Assembly (NCBI RefSeq): GCF_007858185.1
Contig: NZ_VFES01000002.1
Span: 124,001-188,000, forward strand
Reading direction: 5' to 3'
Source of the DNA: Pseudomonas grimontii
GTDB taxonomy: Bacteria > Pseudomonadota > Gammaproteobacteria > Pseudomonadales > Pseudomonadaceae
Length of the DNA: 64,000 nucleotides
This document shows positions 36,086 to 45,842 of the stretch, in pieces. The translations under genes and the position numbers were made by a program. The first letter of the stretch is position 1, and each line of letters begins with the position of its first letter. Under the pieces are notes generated by a model that saw only the letters and a program-made list of their open reading frames with translations, was not told where the DNA came from and made no database searches.

Positions 36086-38536
36086 ATGTCTCAGGAACCG
36101 CTTGCACGAGAAGCAGAGGTAGCCGCATTCCGCGATGCTGTCTTGACCAAACTCACCTACGCGGTGGGCAAAGACCCGGACCATGCCTTCGACCATGACT
36201 GGTTCGAAGCCATTGCCCTGGCCGCCCGCGACCAGATGGTCGACCACTGGATGGACCATACGCGGCGTATCTACCGCAAAGGCCAGAAGCGGGTTTATTA
36301 CCTCTCCCTGGAATTCCTTATCGGCCGCCTGCTCTACGACAGCCTGAGCAACCTTGGGGTGCTGGAGATCGCTCGCGAAGCGCTGTCTGAGCTCGGCGTG
36401 GACCTCGAGCGCATTCGCCTGCTGGAGCCCGATGCGGCGCTCGGCAACGGCGGCTTGGGCCGTCTGGCGGCGTGCTTTATGGAAAGCATGTCGACCTTGG
36501 GCATCGCCGGCCACGGCTATGGCATTCGTTATGAACACGGCTTGTTCCGCCAGGCGATTGTCGATGGCTGGCAGCAGGAGCAGACCGAACGCTGGCTGGA
36601 TTTCGGCAACCCGTGGGAATTCGAACGGGCCGAGGTGATTTACCCGATTGGCTTTGGCGGCAGCGTCGAGACCCTGCCGGATGCCTCCGGCAAGCAGATC
36701 CAGGTGTGGACGCCCAACGAAACCGTGCGCGCGGTTGCCTACGACACCCCAGTGGTCGGTTGGCGCGGCGCCAGCGTGAATACCTTGCGCCTGTGGCGTG
36801 CCCGTGCGGTGGAAGACCTGCACCTGGAGCGCTTCAACGCCGGTGACCACCTGGGCGCCGTCGCCGAAGTGGCCCGCGCCGAGAGCATCTCTCGAGTGCT
36901 TTACCCGGCGGACAGCACCGAAGCGGGGCAGGAGCTGCGCCTGCGCCAGGAATACTTCTTCGTCGCCGCCTCCCTGCAAGACCTGTTGCGTCGCCACAAG
37001 AACATGCACGGCTCGGTCCTGAGCCTGGGCGAACACGCGGCGATCCAGCTCAACGACACCCACCCGTCGATCGCCGTGGCCGAGTTGATGCGCCAGTTGG
37101 TCGACCTGCACGACATTCCGTGGGAGGCCGCGTGGGATGTCACCGTCGAAACCCTGTCGTACACCAACCACACCCTGTTGCCCGAGGCCCTGGAAACCTG
37201 GCCGGTCGGCCTGATGGAACGCATGCTGCCCCGGCACATGCAGATCATCTACCTGATCAACGCCCAGCACATCGATGCGCTGCGAGCCAAGGGTATCCAT
37301 GACTTCGACGTGCTGCGTGCCGTGTCCCTGATCGAAGAAGACAACGGCCGCCGTGTGCGCATGGGGAACCTGGCGTTCCTTGGCTCCCACAGCGTCAACG
37401 GCGTGTCCGGGCTGCACACCCAACTGATGCGCAGCACCGTGTTCTCCGAACTGCACAAGCTCTACCCGGAGCGCATCAACAACAAAACCAACGGCATTAC
37501 CTTCCGCCGCTGGCTGTACCAGGCCAACCCCAAGCTCACCGATATGCTGGTGGAAGCCTTGGGCCCGGACATTCTCGACAACATGGAAACCCGCTTGGGC
37601 GAGTTGGAAACCTTCGCCGAGAAACAGGCCTTCCGCAAAGCCTTCGCCGACCAGCGCCTGCACAGTAAGCGTGCACTGGCCGAGATCATCCACGAGCGCC
37701 TGGGCATTTCGGTGAACCCGGCGGCGATGTTCGACGTGCAGGTCAAGCGTATCCACGAATACAAGCGCCAGTTGCTCAACCTGCTGCACACCGTGGCGCT
37801 GTACCAGGCGATCCGTGCCGAGCCGGGCACCGACTGGGTGCCACGGGTGAAGATCTTCGCGGGCAAGGCGGCGGCCAGTTATCACCAGGCCAAGTTGATC
37901 ATCAAGCTGACCAACGACATTGCGCGCACCGTCAACAACGATCCGACCGTACGTGGCTTGCTCAAGGTGGTGTTCCTGCCCAACTACAACGTCAGCCTGG
38001 CGGAAAGCATCATCCCGGCGGCGGACTTGTCGGAGCAGATCTCCACCGCCGGCTTTGAAGCGTCGGGCACCAGTAACATGAAGTTCGGCCTCAACGGCGC
38101 GCTGACCATCGGCACCATGGACGGCGCCAACGTGGAGATGCACGAGCGTGTGGGGGCCGATCACATGTTTATCTTCGGCCTCAGCGCGCAGCAGGTCGAG
38201 GCACGTAAACAGGCCGGTGAATTCAACGCCGGGCCCGACATTGCTGCGTCCCACCGTCTGAACGATGTGCTGCAAGCGATTCGGGGTGGAGTGTTCTCGC
38301 CGGATGATCCGGGCCGCTATGTGGGCTTGATCGACGGGTTGATCGACTACGACCGCTTCCTGGTCTGCGCCGACTTCGATTCCTATTGGGACGCCCAGGC
38401 GCGGGTTGAAGCGCATTGGCATGATTCCAAGGCGTGGTGGCGTTCGGCGGTGCTCAATACCGCACGGATGGGCTGGTTCTCCTCGGACCGGACGATCCGC
38501 GAGTACGCAACCGAGATATGGAAAGCCTTGGACTAA
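36086..38536 (+). CDS. glgP: Glycogen/maltodextrin phosphorylase GlgP
   Basis: GlgP releases glucose-1-phosphate from alpha-glucans. The 816-residue length is normal. Motifs are YYLSLEFLIGRLL, ALGNGGLGRLAACFMES, QLNDTHPSIAVAEL, RIHEYKRQLLN, and the PLP-Lys site EASGTSNMKFGLNGALTIGT (near 660). No other glg gene lies in the window. A GAGG motif precedes the ATG. The preceding 238 bases hold its promoter region and no other gene. Confidence 0.97.
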   Translation: MSQEPLAREAEVAAFRDAVLTKLTYAVGKDPDHAFDHDWFEAIALAARDQMVDHWMDHTRRIYRKGQKRVYYLSLEFLIGRLLYDSLSNLGVLEIAREALSELGVDLERIRLLEPDAALGNGGLGRLAACFMESMSTLGIAGHGYGIRYEHGLFRQAIVDGWQQEQTERWLDFGNPWEFERAEVIYPIGFGGSVETLPDASGKQIQVWTPNETVRAVAYDTPVVGWRGASVNTLRLWRARAVEDLHLERFNAGDHLGAVAEVARAESISRVLYPADSTEAGQELRLRQEYFFVAASLQDLLRRHKNMHGSVLSLGEHAAIQLNDTHPSIAVAELMRQLVDLHDIPWEAAWDVTVETLSYTNHTLLPEALETWPVGLMERMLPRHMQIIYLINAQHIDALRAKGIHDFDVLRAVSLIEEDNGRRVRMGNLAFLGSHSVNGVSGLHTQLMRSTVFSELHKLYPERINNKTNGITFRRWLYQANPKLTDMLVEALGPDILDNMETRLGELETFAEKQAFRKAFADQRLHSKRALAEIIHERLGISVNPAAMFDVQVKRIHEYKRQLLNLLHTVALYQAIRAEPGTDWVPRVKIFAGKAAASYHQAKLIIKLTNDIARTVNNDPTVRGLLKVVFLPNYNVSLAESIIPAADLSEQISTAGFEASGTSNMKFGLNGALTIGTMDGANVEMHERVGADHMFIFGLSAQQVEARKQAGEFNAGPDIAASHRLNDVLQAIRGGVFSPDDPGRYVGLIDGLIDYDRFLVCADFDSYWDAQARVEAHWHDSKAWWRSAVLNTARMGWFSSDRTIREYATEIWKALD

Positions 38537-38550
38537 ACACTGCGATAGCA

Positions 38551-38659
38551 AATGTGGGAGGGGGCTTGCTCCCGATAGCAGAGTGTCAGTTTGCAGATAT
38601 GTCGACTGGTACACCGCTATCGGGAGCAAGTCGAATCGTCGCACCGCCCCTCCCACATT
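38551..38659. repeat. Hybrid REPIN: one GGGGGCTTGC-type arm and one different REP arm
   Basis: The left arm AATGTGGGAGGGGGCTTGC is standard. The right arm starts GGGAGCAAG as usual, then has TCGAATCGTCGCACCG (38631-38646) before CCCCTCCCACATT. This foreign segment matches the arm of another pseudomonad REP class as far as I recall. The element therefore joins two REP classes or carries a conversion tract. Confidence 0.75.
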
Positions 38660-38708
38660 AGGTCCGCGTCGATATACTGAGCGCCGGTTTGCTTAGGGAA
38701 TATCGACC

Positions 38709-41700
38709 ATGCAATGGATTTTCATGCTGATTGGCCTGGTGCTCGGCTGGACGCTCGATGAGTCGTTCTACGATGCGGGCATCGGTGCGCTGTTGGGGTT
38801 AGGCATTGGCCAGGCGATTCGCCTGTCGAAGCTGGCGACCCAGGCGCAGCAGCAGGCTGCTCAGTTGGAAACCACGCAGAAGGCGCTGATCGCCCTGGGT
38901 GAGCGCTTGCGGCAACTGGAAGTGCCCACGCCGGCGAGCCATGTCAGCGTCGAGACGCCTGTCCCTGAGCCGGTACCTGTCGCCAAGGCGCCCGAACTGG
39001 TGTGGGAGCTACCGGCTGAATTGGCACCTGTCGCCATGGTCGCCGAACCGAGCCAACCCTTGCCGGATGACGTCTGGGCGCCTGCCCCGACGCCGCGCCC
39101 GCCTCAAGAACCAACCGCTCCCCGTGGCCCCAACCTGATCGAACGCGCCCTCCACGGCGCACGCAATTGGCTGTTTGGTGGCAACACCGTGCTGCGTGTC
39201 GGCGTCGTGCTGTTGTTCCTCGGCCTGGCCTTTCTGCTGCGCTACGCCACCGAAGGCATGGTGGTGCCGATCGAACTGCGTTATGCCGGCGTTGCTGCGG
39301 CGGCCCTTGGTCTGCTGGGCCTGGGCTGGTGGCTGAGACTGCGCAACAGCAACTACGGCTTGATGCTGCAAGGCACCGGGATCGCGGTGCTGTACCTGAC
39401 GGTGTTTGCCGCGATGCGCCTGCACCCGTTGATCGACCCGAGCGCGGCGCTGGGCCTGCTGGTGGCGGTCACGGTGTTCTCGGCGATCCTGGCGATTACC
39501 CAGGATGCGTTGGGGCTGGCCTGTGCGGCAGCGCTCGGCGGCTTCGCGGCGCCGATCCTTACGTCGACCGGCGCCGGCAACCACGTGGCGCTGTTCAGTT
39601 ATTTTGCCCTGCTCAACGCCGGTATCCTCGCCATCGCCTGGTTCAAGGCCTGGCGTTTGCTCAACCTGATTGGCTTTGTCGGCACCTTCGGCATCGGCTT
39701 TGCCTGGGGCATGCGTTCCTACACGCCGGAACTGCTGTGGAGTACCGAGCCGTTCCTGATCCTGTTTTTCCTGATGTACCTGGCCATCGGCCTGTTGTTC
39801 GCCCGGCGCAAATTGCGGGAGATGGGCGACGCGCCCGAAGGCCGTGATGCGTTGTTGCGCTGGTCGGCGGCCAAGGGCGATTACGTCGACGGCAGCATGC
39901 TGTTCGGCCCGCCGCTGGTGGGGTTTGGCTTGCAGTTCGCGCTGGTGCAGCACCTTGAGTTCGCCGCTGCGTTCAGCGCGCTGGGCCTGGGCATCCTCTA
40001 CATGGGCCTGGCCCGCGTGCTCAGTGGCGGGCGCGCGTTGCTGCTGGCGGAAACCTGCCTGGCCCTGGGGGTGATCTTTGCCAGCCTGGCGATTCCCCTG
40101 GGCCTCGACGCGCGCTGGACCGCAGCCGCCTGGGCCGTGGAGGGCGCCGGGATCTTCTGGCTCGGCTTGCGCCAGCAGCGGCCGTTGGCGCGGGCATTTG
40201 GCCTGTTGCTGCAATTGGGCTCGGCGCTGGCGTTTCTCAGTGAGCTGCGCATCGGCGAACACACGCTGCTGGAGGGGGCGCCTTTGGGGGCGCTGTTGCT
40301 GGGCGCGGCGTTGCTGTTCAGCTTTGACCAACTGCGCAAGGCCGCGATGGAACAAGCGGCAGACTGGGAGCGCAAGGGCCTGCCGGTTCTGGCCAGCCTC
40401 GGCCTGACCTTTGTGTACCTGCTCGCGCCGCTGCTGTTGCTGACTCAAGGCACTGCCATCAGTTGGGCGCTCGCCGGTCTGGCAACACTGTTTATCGGTT
40501 TGCGGATTGGCTCGCGCACCTTCCTGTTCACGGCGTTTGCCGTGCAACTGCTGGGCGGTGCGTTGTTCCTGCTGCGCTTGCAGGGCGGCGACTCGGCAGC
40601 GGTATTCAACACCGGCTGGAACGGCCTGCTCACCGCGTCGTTGATCGGCCTGGCGTTGATCTGCGGCATGCTGCTGGCGGCGCGCGACGACATGGTGCGC
40701 AGCGATGTGCGGCTGTTGCGCGGGCTGTCCGTGGTGCTGCTGGCCGGGTTGGTGCTGATCAACCTCGCCGTGTTGTTTGTACTGCCCTGGGAAAGCGCCA
40801 GTGGTGTGTGGGCGGCCAGTGGGTTGTTGATCATCTGGTTGAGCCTGTACCTGCAACAGCGCGTCAGTTTTGTATTTGGGTTACTGCTGCAAGTGATCGG
40901 CGGCGCGTCGTTTCTGCTGGCGGTGCCGGAGCTGCTCGGGCCGCTGAGCAGCGAAGGTTTGCGTCCGCTGGGACACAGCGGTTTCTGGACGCCGATGGTG
41001 CTGGGCCTAGCCGCCTTGATCGGCGCCTGGCGCTTGCAACGTGAGCCCCATGCGCCGGTGTTTGCCGTCCTCAAGCTGCAACGCCTGTCTGACCTGCTGC
41101 TGGTGTGGGGCGCGGCGTGGTGGGCGTTGGCGCTGATCGCTGAAGTGCTGCGGTTTATTCCCGACGAGCTCCAGGGCTCGTTCCTGCTGGGCATCGCGGC
41201 GGTCAGCGTGGCGCTCTGGGCGCTGCTCGCGACGCGGCTGCGCTGGGCATCGCTGGGCGTGTTGTGCACCGTGTTGATGCCGGCGGCGGGCCTGGTGCTG
41301 CTGGTGTCCGCGCATCACTATTACCACCCGGCGGCGCAGTACGGCTGGCTGGCCTGGTTGGCGGTATTTGGCGTGCATTTCATCGCGCTGCGGCGTTTGG
41401 CGGCGCTGGTGCCGGCCACCGTCCTGAGCGTTGCTCACGTGTTGGGTGGCTGGATGTTGATCGGTGTATTGGCGCTGGAACTGCGCTACGGCCTGTTGTT
41501 GCTGTCGAGCGAATACAACGCGTGGCGCTGGCTGGGCTGGGCGATCCTGCCAAGCCTGTACCTGGTGCTGGCTGCCGCGCCGCGCAGTTGGCCGTGGCCG
41601 GTGTCGGCGTACCCACGGGAATATCGAGTGTTGGCGGCACTGCCCTTGGCGGTACTGATGCTGGGCTGGTTCTGGCTGGCGAATACCTTCAGTGACGGCA

Positions 41701-42224
41701 CGGCCAAGCCGTTGCCCTATGTGCCGTTGCTCAACCCGCTGGACCTGGGTTTGCTGTTTGCGCTGCTGGGTGTGTACCTGTGGTCGCGCAGCGTGGCGCC
41801 GCAGCGAGGGCCGCGAGTTGAATTGATCGCCCAAGGCGTTGCTGGTATTTCGCTGTTCGCGTTCTTTACCGCATTGGTGATGCGCACCGCACACCACTGG
41901 GGCGGCGTGCCGTTCCATCTGGATGCGTTGCTGGAATCGATGTTGGTGCAAGCCGGCCTGTCGATTGTCTGGACCCTGATCGCCCTCGGCCTGATGATCG
42001 GCGGCCATCTGCGCCATCGCCGCGAAGTGTGGCTGATCGGCGCGGCGCTGATCGCGGTGGTGGTGGCCAAGCTGTTCTTTGTCGAGCTGAGCAACCGTGG
42101 CGGCCTGGCGCGGATCGTGTCGTTTATCGGCGTGGGCGGGTTGTTGCTGGTGGTGGGCTACTTTGCGCCGCTGCCGCCCAAGCGTGCCGAACCTGTGTTG
42201 GAAACTGAAGGAGCATCCTCTTGA
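38709..42224 (+). CDS. Large polytopic membrane protein, DUF2339 family
   Basis: This 1171-residue inner-membrane protein begins with a short helix pair (MQWIFMLIGLVLGWTLDESF) and a coiled-coil stretch (QAQQQAAQLETTQKAL). A Pro/Glu-rich linker (about 80-140) follows, then some 25-30 hydrophobic segments up to the end. The blocks NWLFGGNTVLRVGVVLLFLGLAFLLRYA and GLAAPVLTSTG-like GFAAPILTSTGAGNH are typical of DUF2339. The function is unknown; transport or envelope maintenance is only a guess. Its end overlaps the TTG start of the DUF3999 gene, so the two are coupled. Confidence 0.88.
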   Translation: MQWIFMLIGLVLGWTLDESFYDAGIGALLGLGIGQAIRLSKLATQAQQQAAQLETTQKALIALGERLRQLEVPTPASHVSVETPVPEPVPVAKAPELVWELPAELAPVAMVAEPSQPLPDDVWAPAPTPRPPQEPTAPRGPNLIERALHGARNWLFGGNTVLRVGVVLLFLGLAFLLRYATEGMVVPIELRYAGVAAAALGLLGLGWWLRLRNSNYGLMLQGTGIAVLYLTVFAAMRLHPLIDPSAALGLLVAVTVFSAILAITQDALGLACAAALGGFAAPILTSTGAGNHVALFSYFALLNAGILAIAWFKAWRLLNLIGFVGTFGIGFAWGMRSYTPELLWSTEPFLILFFLMYLAIGLLFARRKLREMGDAPEGRDALLRWSAAKGDYVDGSMLFGPPLVGFGLQFALVQHLEFAAAFSALGLGILYMGLARVLSGGRALLLAETCLALGVIFASLAIPLGLDARWTAAAWAVEGAGIFWLGLRQQRPLARAFGLLLQLGSALAFLSELRIGEHTLLEGAPLGALLLGAALLFSFDQLRKAAMEQAADWERKGLPVLASLGLTFVYLLAPLLLLTQGTAISWALAGLATLFIGLRIGSRTFLFTAFAVQLLGGALFLLRLQGGDSAAVFNTGWNGLLTASLIGLALICGMLLAARDDMVRSDVRLLRGLSVVLLAGLVLINLAVLFVLPWESASGVWAASGLLIIWLSLYLQQRVSFVFGLLLQVIGGASFLLAVPELLGPLSSEGLRPLGHSGFWTPMVLGLAALIGAWRLQREPHAPVFAVLKLQRLSDLLLVWGAAWWALALIAEVLRFIPDELQGSFLLGIAAVSVALWALLATRLRWASLGVLCTVLMPAAGLVLLVSAHHYYHPAAQYGWLAWLAVFGVHFIALRRLAALVPATVLSVAHVLGGWMLIGVLALELRYGLLLLSSEYNAWRWLGWAILPSLYLVLAAAPRSWPWPVSAYPREYRVLAALPLAVLMLGWFWLANTFSDGTAKPLPYVPLLNPLDLGLLFALLGVYLWSRSVAPQRGPRVELIAQGVAGISLFAFFTALVMRTAHHWGGVPFHLDALLESMLVQAGLSIVWTLIALGLMIGGHLRHRREVWLIGAALIAVVVAKLFFVELSNRGGLARIVSFIGVGGLLLVVGYFAPLPPKRAEPVLETEGASS

Positions 42225-43576
42225 TCGGTAAGTTGAGCGTGGTCGTGCTGGGCATGTGTACGACGTTGTCGGGGTGGGCGCAGGAAACGCCGGCCGACTT
42301 CAGCAGCCAGGTGCCGCTGAGCGTCAGCGGCAGCGGCCCGTGGTACCGGCTTGAGTTGCCCTTGGCCGTGCAACTGAATGCCCGCCAGGCTGACCTCAGC
42401 GATGTGCGCGTGTTTAACGCCGCCGGCGAACCCCAGGCCTACGCGCTGTCGCGTCAAGCGTCGCAACGCACCGAAAGTCGTGATGTCAGCGACGTGAAGT
42501 GGTTCCCGCTGTACGCGGCCGACACCCAGACAACCTTGCCCGGTGTGGTGATGAAAACCACGGCCGAAGGCACTCTGGTGGAAATCAACCCGTCCACCGC
42601 GCCGAAGCCCGGCAAGCAGGTGCTGCGCGGCTGGGTGCTCGACGCCAGTAAGATCAAGGCGCCGTTGCAGCAACTGAGCCTGGACTGGAGCCGCGAGCAA
42701 GAGGGCTTCCAGCGTTTCAGCATTGAAGCCAGTGATGACTTGCAGCACTGGCAATCCTGGGGGGATGGGCAAGTCGCGCGATTGTCGTTTGCCGACGAGC
42801 GCGTCGAGCAGCACGACGTCAGTTTGCCGGGCCAATCCGCGCGTTACCTGCGCCTGGTGTGGAAGGGGCAAGCGGCGCCGTTGCTGACCTCGGCCAAGCT
42901 GGCCAGTGCAACCAGCAGCAGCCTGCCGATGCCGCTGGTATGGTCGCCGCCGCTTTCGGGCACGCGCCTCAAGGCCGGTGAGTACAGTTGGAAGTTGCCC
43001 ACAGGGCTGGGTGTCGAGCGCTTGCGTATCGAGTTGAAGCAGCCCAATACGCTGGCGCCGGTGACCCTGGCGGGGCGACGCGATGGCAATCAAGCCTGGC
43101 AGCCGTTGAGTAATGGTCTACTGTATCGCCTGACCCAGAATGGCCAGGATGTGGTGCAGGACGAATTGCAGCTGCCCGGCCAGACGGTCGCCGAACTCAA
43201 GTTGCAGGTCGACGAGCGCGGCGGCGGCCTGGGGGTCGAAGCGCCGGCCCTGCACTTTGCGGTGCGCGCCACGCAGTTGGTGTTCCTGGCGCGGGGCGAG
43301 CCACCGTTCACGTTGGCGCTGGGGAATGCCTCGGTGAAGGCGGCGAACCTGCCGCTGTCGACGCTGATCCCCGATTACAGCGCCGAGCGCCTCAACACGT
43401 TGGGGCAGGCCAAGGTGGCCGGGGCTGTCACGGTCACTTCGCCGGTGGTCTCGGTGGCTGTCGACAGTGGGCCGAACTGGAAAAAGTTGGGGCTCTGGGC
43501 CGTGTTAATGCTCGGTGTGGCGGCGCTGGGAGGCATGGCCTACAGTTTGCTGCGCAAGCCACCGGCGGCACGTTAA
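42221..43576 (+). CDS. DUF3999 family exported protein
   Basis: This 451-residue protein has a signal peptide (LSVVVLGMCTTLSGWA), a large periplasmic beta-rich region (DLQHWQSWGDGQ; sugar-binding-like F5/8-type pattern by eye) and one C-terminal membrane helix (LGLWAVLMLGVAALGGMAYSLL). The start is TTG at 42221, overlapping the TGA of the DUF2339 gene; AAGGAG lies 7 bases before it. Function is unknown. Tight coupling suggests it works with the DUF2339 protein. Confidence 0.85.
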   Translation: MIGKLSVVVLGMCTTLSGWAQETPADFSSQVPLSVSGSGPWYRLELPLAVQLNARQADLSDVRVFNAAGEPQAYALSRQASQRTESRDVSDVKWFPLYAADTQTTLPGVVMKTTAEGTLVEINPSTAPKPGKQVLRGWVLDASKIKAPLQQLSLDWSREQEGFQRFSIEASDDLQHWQSWGDGQVARLSFADERVEQHDVSLPGQSARYLRLVWKGQAAPLLTSAKLASATSSSLPMPLVWSPPLSGTRLKAGEYSWKLPTGLGVERLRIELKQPNTLAPVTLAGRRDGNQAWQPLSNGLLYRLTQNGQDVVQDELQLPGQTVAELKLQVDERGGGLGVEAPALHFAVRATQLVFLARGEPPFTLALGNASVKAANLPLSTLIPDYSAERLNTLGQAKVAGAVTVTSPVVSVAVDSGPNWKKLGLWAVLMLGVAALGGMAYSLLRKPPAAR

Positions 43577-43685
43577 ATAAAGTCCATGAACTCTATTGGG
43601 TTTAAATCCTCTGATAGGAGGAAATACACCCCGACTCGCGTTAAACTGCGCGGGTTTTTAGCCCCCCCATTCATCGGAGCCTTCC

Positions 43686-44696
43686 ATGTCCCGCGTTACC
43701 TTGAGTCGCTATTTGATTGAGCAGACCCGCAGCAACAACACGCCTGCCGATCTGCGCTTCCTTATCGAAGTGGTGGCGCGTGCTTGCAAGGAAATCAGCC
43801 ACGCCGTGTCCAAAGGCGCACTGGGTGGTGTCCTGGGCAGCATGGGCACTGAAAACGTGCAGGGCGAAGTGCAGAAGAAGCTCGACGTGATCTCCAACGA
43901 AATCCTGCTCGAAGCCAACGAATGGGGCGGTCACCTGGCCGGCATGGCGTCCGAAGAAATGGACAATGCCTACCAGATCCCGGGCAAATACCCGAAAGGC
44001 GCCTACCTGCTGGTATTCGACCCACTGGACGGTTCGTCCAACATCGACATCAACGCCCCGGTTGGCACCATCTTCTCGGTACTGCGTTGCCCGAACGAAT
44101 ACCTGAGCCAAAACGAAGCCCTGAACGAAAAGGCCTTCCTGCAGCCAGGCACCGAGCAGGTCGCTGCCGGCTACGCGATCTACGGCCCACAGACCATGCT
44201 GGTGCTGACCTTGGGCGATGGCGTCAAAGGCTTCACCCTGGACCGTGAAATGGGCAGCTTCGTCCTCACCCACGAAGACATCACCATTCCGGCTTCCACC
44301 CAGGAATTCGCAATCAACATGTCCAACCAGCGCCACTGGGAAGAACCGGTCAAGCGCTATGTGAACGAGTTGATGGAAGGCGAAGAAGGCCCGTTGAAGA
44401 AGAACTTCAACATGCGCTGGGTCGCCGCGATGGTGGCCGACGTGCACCGTATCCTGACGCGTGGTGGCCTGTTCATGTACCCACGTGACAGCCGTGAGCC
44501 GTCCAAGCCGGGCAAACTGCGCCTGATGTACGAAGCCAACCCGATGTCCTTCCTGGTCGAGCAGGCGGGCGGTGCGTCCACCGACGGCCACCAGCGCATC
44601 CTCGACATCCAGCCCGACGGCCTGCACCAGCGTGTGGCGGTGTTCCTGGGTTCCAAGGAAGAAGTTGAGCGTGTGACCGCTTACCACAAGAAGTAA
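43686..44696 (+). CDS. fbp: Fructose-1,6-bisphosphatase class I
   Basis: This gluconeogenic enzyme has 336 residues. Motifs are the metal site [22 protein letters not shown] (near 117), [30 protein letters not shown], and [15 protein letters not shown]. The ATG at 43686 has CGGAGCC before it. A strong terminator follows 48 bases after the stop. Confidence 0.97.
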   Translation: MSRVTLSRYLIEQTRSNNTPADLRFLIEVVARACKEISHAVSKGALGGVLGSMGTENVQGEVQKKLDVISNEILLEANEWGGHLAGMASEEMDNAYQIPGKYPKGAYLLVFDPLDGSSNIDINAPVGTIFSVLRCPNEYLSQNEALNEKAFLQPGTEQVAAGYAIYGPQTMLVLTLGDGVKGFTLDREMGSFVLTHEDITIPASTQEFAINMSNQRHWEEPVKRYVNELMEGEEGPLKKNFNMRWVAAMVADVHRILTRGGLFMYPRDSREPSKPGKLRLMYEANPMSFLVEQAGGASTDGHQRILDIQPDGLHQRVAVFLGSKEEVERVTAYHKK

Positions 44697-44743
44697 GCTG
44701 CGGCGATAAGTGAACGGCGTTGTTGTGAGCCGGTTCACCCTTA

Positions 44744-44784
44744 AAGAAGCCCCGAAACGTTTCAGCGTTTTCGGGGCTTTTTTG
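44744..44784 (+). terminator. Rho-independent terminator of fbp
   Basis: AAGCCCCGAAACG and CGTTTTCGGGGCTT form a long stem around TTTCAG, followed by TTTTGTTTTC. Confidence 0.9.
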
Positions 44785-44872
44785 TTTTCGTTCGTCGGGA
44801 ACCAGACACCTCTTTTCCCTTCTAAGCTTCTGGCAGATACCCAAGCTGCTTCGCCCCTCCAGGAGTTATTCC

Positions 44873-45127
44873 ATGTCGTTACGCCGTCTCGCTTTGCTGG
44901 CTTTTTGCGTGCTGTTGGCCGCTTGCAGCAAGGTCAACCAAGAAAACTACGAAAAATTGTCGGCTGGCATGGCCAAGACAGAAGTGGAGTCGTTGCTGGG
45001 TAAGCCGACCGACTGCTCCGGCGCACTGGGCATGTCCAGCTGCACGTGGGGCGATAAAGACAGCTTTATCAGCGTTCAATATGCCGGTGACAAAGTTCTG
45101 ATGTTTTCCGGGCAAGGCCTGAAGTAA
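44873..45127 (+). CDS. Small BamE/SmpA-like lipoprotein (DUF3862-like)
   Basis: This 84-residue protein has a lipoprotein signal (LALLAFCVLLAAC, lipobox LAAC). The mature part VNQENYEKLSAGMAKTEVESLLGKPTDC carries the 'NY..L..GM...V..LLG.P' pattern of the BamE/SmpA fold. Function is unknown. AGGAGTTATTCC precedes the ATG. It is 30 bases upstream of the lipocalin gene, so the two may be co-transcribed. Confidence 0.8.
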   Translation: MSLRRLALLAFCVLLAACSKVNQENYEKLSAGMAKTEVESLLGKPTDCSGALGMSSCTWGDKDSFISVQYAGDKVLMFSGQGLK

Positions 45128-45157
45128 ACCGGGGCGAGAGCCTGCGGGAGAAGAAGA

Positions 45158-45727
45158 ATGATGCGTTTTGTTTTGTTCCTTTGTGCCAGCCTGTTTTTGG
45201 CGGGCTGCGCCAGCCATTCTGGCGATGATCTGCAACCCAAGACAGCGAGCAACGTCAATCTCAAGCGTTACCAGGGCACCTGGTATGAGTTGGCTCGATT
45301 GCCGATGTACTTCCAGCGCAACTGCGCGCAGTCCGAAGCCCGCTACACACTGCTGCCGGATGGCGATATGTCGGTATTCAACCGCTGCCTCACCACCGAG
45401 TGGAAGTGGGAAGAAGCCAAGGGCACGGCCACGCCGCAGGTGCCCGGCAAGACCGACAAGCTCTGGGTGGAATTCAACAACTGGTTTACGTCACTGCTGC
45501 CAGGCGTGGCTAAGGGCGATTACTGGGTGTTGTACGTCAGCGATGACTACAAGACCGCCATCGTCGGCAGCCCGAGTCGGCGCTATATGTGGATCCTGTC
45601 GCGCACGCCGACGGTCAGTGCGGATACTCGCGAAGACCTGTTGAGCAGGGCACGACAGCAAGGGTATGACACCACGCGTTTGATCTGGCGTACGTCGGAT
45701 AAGCAGATGGCGAAGACTTCGCAGTAA
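45158..45727 (+). CDS. blc: Outer-membrane lipocalin (Blc-like lipoprotein)
   Basis: This 189-residue protein has a lipobox (LFLAGC), then the lipocalin start VNLKRYQGTWYELARLPMYFQRNC with the hallmark GTWYE motif. Later blocks are DYWVLYVSDDYKTAIVGSPSRRYMWILSRTP. The family binds lipids at the outer membrane and is linked to envelope stress. GGAG precedes the first of two adjacent ATGs at 45158/45161. Confidence 0.9.
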   Translation: MMRFVLFLCASLFLAGCASHSGDDLQPKTASNVNLKRYQGTWYELARLPMYFQRNCAQSEARYTLLPDGDMSVFNRCLTTEWKWEEAKGTATPQVPGKTDKLWVEFNNWFTSLLPGVAKGDYWVLYVSDDYKTAIVGSPSRRYMWILSRTPTVSADTREDLLSRARQQGYDTTRLIWRTSDKQMAKTSQ

Positions 45728-45746
45728 CCCAGGATCACCCGTGATC

Positions 45747-45842
45747 AAAATGTGGGAGGGGGCTTGCTCCCGATAGAGTGTGTCAGTCAGCACATCTGAT
45801 ACTGATACATCGCTATCGGGGGCAAGCCCCCTCCCACATTTT
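45747..45842. repeat. REPIN between convergent blc and hutF
   Basis: AAAATGTGGGAGGGGGCTTGC and its inverse flank a spacer with GTGTCAGTCAG and CTGATACATCGCTATC. Its right edge touches the hutF stop codon, so it may act as terminator of both genes. Confidence 0.88.

Noticed and set aside
36062..38656. 864-codon minus-strand frame opposite glgP
   Set aside because: Shadow frame of glgP that also reads through the REP element; composition is not protein-like.
38406..38696. Short frames over the REPIN after glgP
   Set aside because: They translate repeat sequence; such peptides recur at every REP.
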